From the NCBI GenBank assembly GCA_903919125.1, contig CAIXGS010000063.1, positions 1-43,876 of the forward strand: a stretch of DNA of 43,876 nucleotides, in the 5' to 3' direction. The translations under genes were made by a program, and so were the position numbers. The notes below the pieces were generated by a model. That model was not told where the DNA came from. It did no database searches and saw only the letters and a program-made list of their open reading frames with translations. Positions 32,467-39,329 of the stretch are shown here, piece by piece (the first letter of the stretch is position 1; every line of letters begins with the position of its first letter). The DNA is from an uncultured Spartobacteria bacterium (GTDB lineage Bacteria; Verrucomicrobiota; Verrucomicrobiia; Chthoniobacterales; Chthoniobacteraceae).

Positions 32467-33453
32467 ATGGGAACAGGAATTGCCATTCGGACCCAAGGAC
32501 TGACCAAGGTTTTTCGAACCTACAAAAAGCCGCCCGGTGTCATGGGGGCAATCCGTGGGTTATTGCACCGCGAGTACACGGAGATGCGGGCAGTGGACGA
32601 CGTGAGTTTTACCATTAATGAGGGTGAGTTTGTCGGGTTCCTCGGCCCCAATGGAGCTGGAAAAACGACGGTTCTAAAAATGCTTTCCGGCTTGGTTCAA
32701 CCCACCTCGGGCGAGGCTAATGTTTTGGGTTTTATCCCCTGGGAACGTCGCGATGAGATGAAGCGTCAATTCGCGCTGCTCATGGGACAGAAAAATGCGC
32801 TTTGGTGGGATCTGCCTGCGAGAGAATCCCTGGAGCTCAATCGGGTAATCTACGGGGTTGAACGCAAACGCTTTGAGTCCGTCGTGGACGAGCTCTCTTC
32901 GTTATTGGAGGTCACAGACAAACTCGACGTGATGGTTCGGGAATTATCTCTGGGCGAACGCATGAAGATGGAGCTGATTGCCGCACTACTGCATTCCCCA
33001 AAGGTACTTTTTCTGGATGAACCCACGATTGGTTTGGACGTCACCTCACAAAAGCGGGTCCGAGAGTTCTTGAAAAAGCACAACAAGGAATCAGGCGTCT
33101 CAATCCTTCTCACGAGCCATTACATGGGCGACATCGAGGAGTTGTGCCAGCGCGTCATCGTGATCGATCACGGCAAACTTTTCTTCGACGGACCGTTGTC
33201 TGCAATCGTCGACCGTTTCTCCGCGCACAAGGTTCTACAGTTAACCTTCTCCCAAGCCGTAGATGGACGCTTTGAAGACTTTGGTGAAGTGCTCGAACGC
33301 TCGCCGCTAAGCGTGCGCCTGCGCATCGTCCGAGCCCGAGTGGCTGAGGTTTGCCGAGAGGCGTTCGCCACTTGGCCAGTGAGCGATCTTGCTGTCACAG
33401 AACCGTCTGTGGAAGACGTCATTCGCCAACTCTTCGATAAAGCTCCACAGTAA
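32467..33453 (+). CDS. ABC transporter ATP-binding protein (COG4586-type)
   Basis: The 328-residue ATPase has Walker A GPNGAGKTT, Q-loop LMGQKNALWWDLPARES, signature LSLGERMKMELIAALL (with the family's L-S-L-G-E-R in place of LSGGQ), Walker B VLFLDEPTIGLDV and H-loop LTSHYMG. The lead KVFRTYKKPPGVMGAIRGLL and LGFIPWERRDEM mark the COG4586 group of uncharacterised exporters, which usually pair with two ABC-2 permeases. The next gene (23 bases later) is a glycosyltransferase and no permease is seen, so the partner is elsewhere. TTG at 32452 is an alternative start; ATG 32467 is preferred. Gene starts 42 bases after dxs. Confidence 0.85.
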   Translation: MGTGIAIRTQGLTKVFRTYKKPPGVMGAIRGLLHREYTEMRAVDDVSFTINEGEFVGFLGPNGAGKTTVLKMLSGLVQPTSGEANVLGFIPWERRDEMKRQFALLMGQKNALWWDLPARESLELNRVIYGVERKRFESVVDELSSLLEVTDKLDVMVRELSLGERMKMELIAALLHSPKVLFLDEPTIGLDVTSQKRVREFLKKHNKESGVSILLTSHYMGDIEELCQRVIVIDHGKLFFDGPLSAIVDRFSAHKVLQLTFSQAVDGRFEDFGEVLERSPLSVRLRIVRARVAEVCREAFATWPVSDLAVTEPSVEDVIRQLFDKAPQ

Positions 33454-33475
33454 AGCGCCCTTAGAAGCCGTTATT

Positions 33476-34720
33476 ATGTGGCCGCTTTTACTCACACTCA
33501 CCCATCTCTTCCTCCTCGTCGCCCTCGGGATCGCCCTCTTGCAGTTACTGTGTAACCTCGCAACCATTCCGAAACTGCGCTCCGTTCGCCTTCAGATTGG
33601 ATCGACGCCAAAAGTCTCAGTGCTAGTTCCCGCCCGCAATGAGGCGCGCAACATCTCCGCGTGCGTCTCCTCATTGTTAGCGCAGGATTATCCCAACTTT
33701 TCCGTCCACGTGCTGGACGACCATTCCAGCGACCAAACAGCGCAGCTTGTGCGCGACCTCGGTCTCACCGAAGCGAATGGCGGCCTCATTTCAGGCGCCC
33801 CCTTGCCCTCAGGTTGGGTAGGGAAAAACTGGGCGTGCCACCAACTTTCTCAGCTTCCACAAAGCGCCCAGAGCGAGTTTCTACTCTTCACAGACGCCGA
33901 TACCATACACCAGCCCAAGGCGTTGCGAGCTCTCGTTCAAATTGCCCAACAGCATGGCGCATCACTCACCTCAGCCTGGCCTGAACAAATCACCGTCTCG
34001 CCCGTGGAAAAACTGGTGGTATCGCTCCTACCCTTTTCAGGAATCCTGTTTTACCCGCACCTGCTTTTTTCTGTGCTCGGAAGGCGTCCGCATTGGCGCA
34101 AAAAGGTGCCTGAAAAACTGCGCAGAACCTTGGGCGCCGCGAACGGACAGGTGCTGCTTTTCAAGAAGGCGTCCTACGACGCGGTGGGCGGACACGACGC
34201 GTTGCGCTCGCATTTGGTGGAGGACGTTGCCTTGGGACGCGCCGTGGCAGCGCGGATGCACGAAGGCTTATGGCTTCTAAACTGCGACGGAGCGGGACTC
34301 ATTCGCTGCCGCATGTACCGCAGCGCGGCTGAAGTCTGGGAGGGATTTACCAAAAATGTGCGCGCGGCTTTTGAGAGTTCGCATCTGGGTTTCTGGGCGG
34401 CGGGCATCATTCAACTGGTACTTTTTCTAATGCCCTTTGGATTACTTTTAGGCCCGAAGTCACACTCTCTTTTCCCTCAAGCTGAAATGCTTATCATTTT
34501 ATTAATGCGCTCGCTCACTACCCTTTTTCTAGGGGGCTCCTGGTTAAGCGTTGTCCTCCATCCGCTCGCCTATGTGATCGCGCTCGGAATAGGACTCAAC
34601 AGTTGGCGCCGTTCAATGGGCCCTGGAGTTTTGTGGAAGGGACGCGTCTATGCAGTCGATCATGCAGGCGCCGGATCCGCCTCCAAGCGGAAGGAAACCG
34701 TGGAGAGCAAGATTTTCTAA
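33476..34720 (+). CDS. Family 2 glycosyltransferase, CrtQ/HpnB-like, membrane-bound
   Basis: This 414-residue protein has an N-terminal transmembrane helix (PLLLTLTHLFLLVALGIALL). A GT-A domain follows with VSVLVPARNEARNISACVSSL, ending in the DxD-like FTDADTIHQP and an acidic VEDVALGRAV. Two to three C-terminal helices complete it. GWVGKNWACHQL is the mark of the CrtQ/HpnB-type group, which glycosylates carotenoid or hopanoid-like lipids. The substrate is therefore inferred as an isoprenoid lipid. The frame opens at 33389 inside the ABC gene; ATG 33476 is 23 bases after its stop and gives the natural N-terminus. Its location between dxs/ABC genes and the EIIA gene supports an isoprenoid-related role, though loosely. 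Confidence 0.8.
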   Translation: MWPLLLTLTHLFLLVALGIALLQLLCNLATIPKLRSVRLQIGSTPKVSVLVPARNEARNISACVSSLLAQDYPNFSVHVLDDHSSDQTAQLVRDLGLTEANGGLISGAPLPSGWVGKNWACHQLSQLPQSAQSEFLLFTDADTIHQPKALRALVQIAQQHGASLTSAWPEQITVSPVEKLVVSLLPFSGILFYPHLLFSVLGRRPHWRKKVPEKLRRTLGAANGQVLLFKKASYDAVGGHDALRSHLVEDVALGRAVAARMHEGLWLLNCDGAGLIRCRMYRSAAEVWEGFTKNVRAAFESSHLGFWAAGIIQLVLFLMPFGLLLGPKSHSLFPQAEMLIILLMRSLTTLFLGGSWLSVVLHPLAYVIALGIGLNSWRRSMGPGVLWKGRVYAVDHAGAGSASKRKETVESKIF

Positions 34721-34753
34721 CCGCAGGGACTTGTCAGAATCTAATGTGTCAGT

Positions 34754-35257
34754 ATGGTGTCGACGACCCCTAACCCCGTCCATTCGCACCCCGCAATGAC
34801 TCTCGCACACCTCCTTTCGGTAGAGCAAATCATCCCCGAGATGCAGGCCAAAGAGCGCTGGGCAGCTATCGCCGAACTCACGGATAGACTCGTTGCAGTC
34901 GACCGTATCGCGCTGGACGACCGGCAGGAGGTCATCGAAGCCCTCGAAGCACGAGAACACACCATGAGCACGGGAATTGGCTTTGGCATCGCCATCCCTC
35001 ACGCAAGCTCCACTCGGGTGAACCAAGTCGTAGCGGCTTTTGGCCGTTCAAAGGAGGGGATCGAGTTTGGTTCCCTTGATCATACTCCCGTGCGTTTTGT
35101 GGTTCTTTTTGTAGTTCCCAAGGATGAATTCCAGATGCATTTGCGCACACTCGCCGCAATTGCTAAGTTCCTCAACGACAAAGGTGTCCGCGAACGCCTT
35201 ACTCTTGCGAATAAGCCCGAGGACATCCTCGAAATCTTCCGCGCCAACGGCCGGTAA
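34754..35257 (+). CDS. ptsN: PTS EIIA (fructose/nitrogen-regulatory type) protein
   Basis: The 167-residue protein is an EIIA of the Fru/Ntr type. Phospho-accepting His83 lies in STGIGFGIAIPHASS, and the C-terminal VRFVVLFVVPKDEFQMHLRTLAAIAKFL is the conserved second half. In EIIANtr the His is phosphorylated by EINtr and NPr, and the protein regulates K+ or nitrogen responses rather than sugar import. No EIIBC, HPr or EI is nearby, consistent with a regulatory role (inference). An ATG at 34796 would give a shorter, equally typical protein. The start at 34754 is not supported by a Shine-Dalgarno sequence. Confidence 0.82.
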   Translation: MVSTTPNPVHSHPAMTLAHLLSVEQIIPEMQAKERWAAIAELTDRLVAVDRIALDDRQEVIEALEAREHTMSTGIGFGIAIPHASSTRVNQVVAAFGRSKEGIEFGSLDHTPVRFVVLFVVPKDEFQMHLRTLAAIAKFLNDKGVRERLTLANKPEDILEIFRANGR

Positions 35258-35370
35258 GCACGCGTTTCCTTAAGCGTTTGCCCTGATTAGCAGCCCCTCC
35301 CCACGCTTTAGAGTTTGTGGATTCGACTTCCCCGTAATCGCGCCGCATACTCTCCTCCCCTTTTAGCCAC

Positions 35371-36738
35371 ATGCCCAAAGTCTTCCTTAAAACCTACGGC
35401 TGCCAGATGAACGAGCGGGACTCCGAACAGGTCACCCGGGACCTCGTGGCGCGCGGTTACGATCTCACCGAGTCCGAGGCGGACGCTGACGTCGTACTAC
35501 TCAACACTTGTAGCGTGCGTGATATGGCGGAGCAAAAAGCCATTGGAAAAATGGGCATGCTGAGCCGCTTGCGCAACAATAAGCCGGAAATGGTTTTTGG
35601 ATTTATCGGCTGCATGGCCCAAAGCCGGGGCGCCGAACTCGTCCGCGACATGGGGCACGTGGATCTGGTCGTAGGAACGCAAAAGTTTCACAAGGTGGCG
35701 GACTACGTAGAGGAGCTAGTTCAACGTCGCCGCCAAATGCGCGACACGCTCATGGATGACGCCCGGTTTTCGATCGTCGATATTGACGAAGAAGCGGGTT
35801 CGCAGGAGAAAATTAGCGAGCACGTTCTGGAACCGAAGCAGAGCACGGCGTTCGTCTCTATCATGCAGGGGTGCAACATGCACTGTACCTTCTGCATCGT
35901 GCCTAGCACCCGTGGTTCCGAGCGCTCCAGGCGCATCGAGGACGTTGTGGCTGAAGTCCGCGCTCTGGCTCAAAAAGGGGTGAGAGAAGTCACATTGCTC
36001 GGGCAAATCGTCAACCTTTTCGGTCGGCATGAGTTTCCAAAATTAGAGAACAAGAGCCCCTTCGTTCAGTTGCTGGATGCGGTTCACGAGGTCGACGGTA
36101 TCGATCGGATTCGCTTCACGTCTCCTCACCCCATCGGGTTCCGTCCGGACCTAGTAGCGGCCTTCACTCGCTTGCCCAAGTTAATGCCCCACGTCCATCT
36201 GCCGCTCCAATCCGGCTCGGATCGATTGCTCAAACAAATGCATCGGGGTTACACCGCAGCGAAGTATCTCACGCTCGTGGATGCCCTTCGCAAAGCGCGT
36301 CCCGACATTGCACTGACCACCGACGTTATCGTGGGTTTTCCGGGCGAAACGGAAGAGGACTACGCGCAAACACGCGAATTGGTGCGGCAAGTGCAGTTCG
36401 ATAACGCGTTTATTTTCCGGTACTCTTCCCGTCGTGACACCCCAGCAGCGACCATGGAAGACCAAGTTCCAGAGGCCGTCAAAGAGGCGCGCAACAAGGA
36501 TTTACTCGCCCTCCTGGACGACTGCGCCAAGGCGAAAAGCGAGGCACTGGTCGGGCAGCTCGTGCAGATTCTTTGCGAGGGTCCGAGCAAAACCAACGCT
36601 GAACGCCTTTCCGGGCGCACTCCGGGAAACAAGATAGTCGTGTTCGAAGGCGGCACTCGGCACATAGGCCAGATTTTTGACGTACGTATCACCCGCACAA
36701 CGGGCTTCACTTTGTACGGCGACCCAGCGCTTCTGTAA
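35371..36738 (+). CDS. miaB: tRNA-2-methylthio-N6-(isopentenyl)adenosine synthase (MiaB)
   Basis: The 455-residue radical-SAM methylthiotransferase adds the 2-methylthio group to i6A37 of tRNAs that read codons beginning with U. Cluster cysteines of the N-terminal UPF0004 domain are C11, C47 and C81 (TYGCQMN, LLNTCSVRD, GFIGCMAQ). The radical-SAM CxxxCxxC is C168-C172-C175 in QGCNMHCTFCIVPSTRG. A TRAM domain closes the protein (LVGQLVQILCEG ... GNKIVVFEGG). The usual LLGQNVN reads LLGQIVN here, one conservative-site change. It starts at ATG 35371 and is convergent with the two-component genes. MiaA is not in the window; the tRNA-Leu(CAA) near the right end is a likely MiaA/MiaB target. Confidence 0.95.
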   Translation: MPKVFLKTYGCQMNERDSEQVTRDLVARGYDLTESEADADVVLLNTCSVRDMAEQKAIGKMGMLSRLRNNKPEMVFGFIGCMAQSRGAELVRDMGHVDLVVGTQKFHKVADYVEELVQRRRQMRDTLMDDARFSIVDIDEEAGSQEKISEHVLEPKQSTAFVSIMQGCNMHCTFCIVPSTRGSERSRRIEDVVAEVRALAQKGVREVTLLGQIVNLFGRHEFPKLENKSPFVQLLDAVHEVDGIDRIRFTSPHPIGFRPDLVAAFTRLPKLMPHVHLPLQSGSDRLLKQMHRGYTAAKYLTLVDALRKARPDIALTTDVIVGFPGETEEDYAQTRELVRQVQFDNAFIFRYSSRRDTPAATMEDQVPEAVKEARNKDLLALLDDCAKAKSEALVGQLVQILCEGPSKTNAERLSGRTPGNKIVVFEGGTRHIGQIFDVRITRTTGFTLYGDPALL

Positions 36739-36803
36739 ATTTGGCCCTCAGAGTTTGCGGCGGTCCTGCACTGAAGACTGCTGGCGTCTCGTTGCTGAAC
36801 ATT

Positions 36804-38411
36804 TCAAACTACCGCGCCTGAGTTTTGAGAGAGAATTCCCTCAGCTCTCTTGGCCACCGGCAATCGTATCTCCACGGCCAAACCATGCGGCACTAAGTTA
36901 CGCAACAACACCGTTCCTCCGCACGCCTCTACACAGCGCTTCACAATGGATAGGCCCAGCCCAACTCCACCGGTCTCCCGCGTGCGGGCTGACTCTGTTC
37001 TAAAAAATGGATCACACAAACGGTGCACTAATTCCGGAGGCACTCCCGGGCCTTTGTCAGAAATCCGCAGTAGGACCTCATCTTTTTCACGCCGCGCCTC
37101 AAGCAGAATGGGGCCGGAACCCTCAGCATAACGCAGACTGTTGCGGAGGACATTGGCGATAGCGCGCCGGAGATAGAGAGGATCGGCAAGCACGGAAAGG
37201 CCCTCCTCTAATTGAGAGGAAATCTGTTCGTGCGGAATGTTTTCCTGCAGCAAAACGTGCTCGAGCGCCTCACTGAGCTCGACAGGTTGCATGTGTAATT
37301 CGGACTGCAACCCCGCCTTGGTAAACTGCAAAATTTCCTGCAAAAGAGCTGCCATTTGGGCGACCTCCTCACGCACATCATCGAGGATGGGCTGCATCTC
37401 AGGTCGCGCCTGAGACTCCATAATTGCGACGGCATATTGCAAGCGCGCAAGAGGCGATCCCAGTTCATGGGCGATGTCCCCCAAGAACTGTTTCTTCCCC
37501 GTCACAAACTCCTCTAACCGCGTTGCCAGATGATTCAGTGATGTCGCTAGACTTCCGATTTCGTCGCCACGCTCCATGTCCAACCGACGGTCGAAATGGC
37601 CTTGCGCCATGTGTTCAGCAGCGACACGCATTGTTCTGAGTGGCACTGTAATACGGCGCACCAACGGCCACCAAAAAAGCGCTGAGCCCAGAAGAATCCC
37701 CGCCGTGATCCAAAAGGGGGTGCTTTCCAAAATCAAACCGCCTTTTAAGAGCGAGGTAGATGCTATCAACAGCGAGGTCGGGCCTCGAAAACGCACCCCC
37801 ATTGGAATGGGTGGCATGTTTAAACCAATCCAATACAGACCGTTTTCATAGACGATGAAGCGTTTAACCGACGACGGCAAAGGGGGCTCTCCTCTTGGTA
37901 AACGATCCCGATCAAGCGGAGATTGCTGCCCAAGTCCCTCACCAAACGAAGATTCCGATGGACCACCTTCAAAATCAGGGCGCAAGTAACCCTCCAAAGG
38001 CGGAGGTGGGGGCGGCCTCAAAGCACTAAGCTCTCGCACCTTTGCCAGAACTGCTTCAGGAACAGGGGGTAGCCAGCCTGCCTGCAAATCCCCGTCCCGC
38101 CTCATCACGCCGAACGAAACGCCGTACCGCCTCGCGAGACTCGCTGTCACCTCTCCCCAGCGCGCCGACGGCAAACCCGAGATTCGTTCGCTCGCTTCCA
38201 TCACCAAGGAATCCAGACGCGCCCCTGCCCTCCCACTTAAAAGCGCACTCAAGAGCGGCCCACCATGGCCGACTAACAAAAAGGCCGCGACAACGCCCAC
38301 CAAGACGATGTTTAGAAAAAACCACGACAAGATCTGCAGTGAAACGGGCACCCAAATCGTTCTGCGATTCGAGAGATCTTGCGCATCCGGAGGCTTGGTG
38401 TGTTCAAGCAT
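36804..38411 (-). CDS. CpxA/EnvZ-type sensor histidine kinase
   Basis: The 535-residue kinase has TM1 (SLQILSWFFLNIVLVGVVAAFLL), a periplasmic domain of about 170 residues with a Pro-rich stretch (LRPPPPPPLEGYLRP), a second TM (ITAGILLGSALFWWPLV) and a HAMP domain (VPLRTMRVAAEHMAQGHFDRR). The phosphorylatable His315 lies in LGDIAHELGSPLARLQ. The HATPase domain has N-box VLRNSLRYAEG, ISDKGPGVPPE and GVGLGLSIVKR. Its start overlaps the end of the response regulator by 8 bases, a two-gene operon with the regulator first. The Pro-rich periplasmic loop and the CpxA-type HELGSP motif suggest envelope sensing. Signal unknown. Confidence 0.9.
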   Translation of the reverse strand: MLEHTKPPDAQDLSNRRTIWVPVSLQILSWFFLNIVLVGVVAAFLLVGHGGPLLSALLSGRAGARLDSLVMEASERISGLPSARWGEVTASLARRYGVSFGVMRRDGDLQAGWLPPVPEAVLAKVRELSALRPPPPPPLEGYLRPDFEGGPSESSFGEGLGQQSPLDRDRLPRGEPPLPSSVKRFIVYENGLYWIGLNMPPIPMGVRFRGPTSLLIASTSLLKGGLILESTPFWITAGILLGSALFWWPLVRRITVPLRTMRVAAEHMAQGHFDRRLDMERGDEIGSLATSLNHLATRLEEFVTGKKQFLGDIAHELGSPLARLQYAVAIMESQARPEMQPILDDVREEVAQMAALLQEILQFTKAGLQSELHMQPVELSEALEHVLLQENIPHEQISSQLEEGLSVLADPLYLRRAIANVLRNSLRYAEGSGPILLEARREKDEVLLRISDKGPGVPPELVHRLCDPFFRTESARTRETGGVGLGLSIVKRCVEACGGTVLLRNLVPHGLAVEIRLPVAKRAEGILSQNSGAVV

Positions 38412-39144
38412 TGGGCGTGTTAGAGTTTATTAAACAGTACCCCGCCGTGCGCACCGTGCGTATGAAGCGCGGCTGTTTGGGATCGTCCCCTAACTTTCTG
38501 CGCAGTGCCGAAATGTGAACATCTATGGAGCGGTCAAAAACCTCGTAATTACGTTCGCGAATCTCCTCTAAAAGCTGCTCCCTGGATTTGATCCGCCCCG
38601 CAGATTTTGCGAGTGAGAGAAGTAAATCATATTCCACGGGAGTCAGTAGTACCGATTGATCTCCGATTGCGACAGTACGCGCTGAGGGCTGGAACTGAAG
38701 TACGCCGACCCGGAAATCCGCCAAATCCTCGCTCACTAATTGGCCAGCTTGCCTTTGAGAACGACGAACCACAGCTCGCAAGCGCGCCAGCATCTCCCGA
38801 CTCGAGCAGGTTTTGGTGATATAATCGTCCGCCCCCAGTTCCAAACCAACAATGCGATCGGTCTCCTCACCTCGGTTAGTAAGCATCAACACCGGCACTG
38901 AGCTTGTCTGGCGCAGACGCTTGAGGATTTCAAACCCGTTGAGTCCCGGCAACATCATGTCCAGCAACACCGCATGCCACTCGCCCCTATTGGCCCGCTC
39001 CAAGCCCTCAAGCCCGTTATGAACCGCATGTACTTCATAGCCGAGAGGGTTCAGATAACCTGTAATCAAGCGACAAAGTTTAGTGTCGTCATCAATCAGC
39101 AACACTTGGAGCCGATCTGGATTCGTTTGGTGGGAGGATTGCAT
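38404..39144 (-). CDS. OmpR-family response regulator
   Basis: The 246-residue protein has a receiver domain with DDD 18-20, phosphoacceptor Asp62 in VLLDMMLPGLNG, and Lys111 in DDYITKTCSSREM. A winged-helix DNA-binding domain follows (LTPVEYDLLLSLAKSAG, SREQLLEEI, DVHISALRRKLGDDP, IRTVRTAGYCL). The usual K-P after the conserved Lys is K-T here (Thr112), a small departure at the cis-proline that packs the active site. It precedes its kinase gene, overlapping it by 8 bases, and is divergent from glnD with a 185-bp gap. Start is ATG 39144. Confidence 0.92.
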   Translation of the reverse strand: MQSSHQTNPDRLQVLLIDDDTKLCRLITGYLNPLGYEVHAVHNGLEGLERANRGEWHAVLLDMMLPGLNGFEILKRLRQTSSVPVLMLTNRGEETDRIVGLELGADDYITKTCSSREMLARLRAVVRRSQRQAGQLVSEDLADFRVGVLQFQPSARTVAIGDQSVLLTPVEYDLLLSLAKSAGRIKSREQLLEEIRERNYEVFDRSIDVHISALRRKLGDDPKQPRFIRTVRTAGYCLINSNTPNA

Positions 39145-39329
39145 GACAAAGAAAACCGACTAAGTTCAGAATCTATGCTGGAGCACAATAGAGGCCAGAG
39201 GAGGTTCAAGTATTTACTGAACGGCTACCATTTTCAATGGCGGCCGACCGTTATTTGAGTCCTACTAGGTTTGGTAAATCTCCACCAGAAAGCCCGTTAT
39301 AGAAGCCTCAGCTTAATCATTTTATTCTA
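39145..39329. other. 185-bp divergent region (regulator / glnD)
   Basis: It holds the promoters of both operons. No ribosome site precedes glnD, and no clear palindrome or promoter pair was found. Confidence 0.3.
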
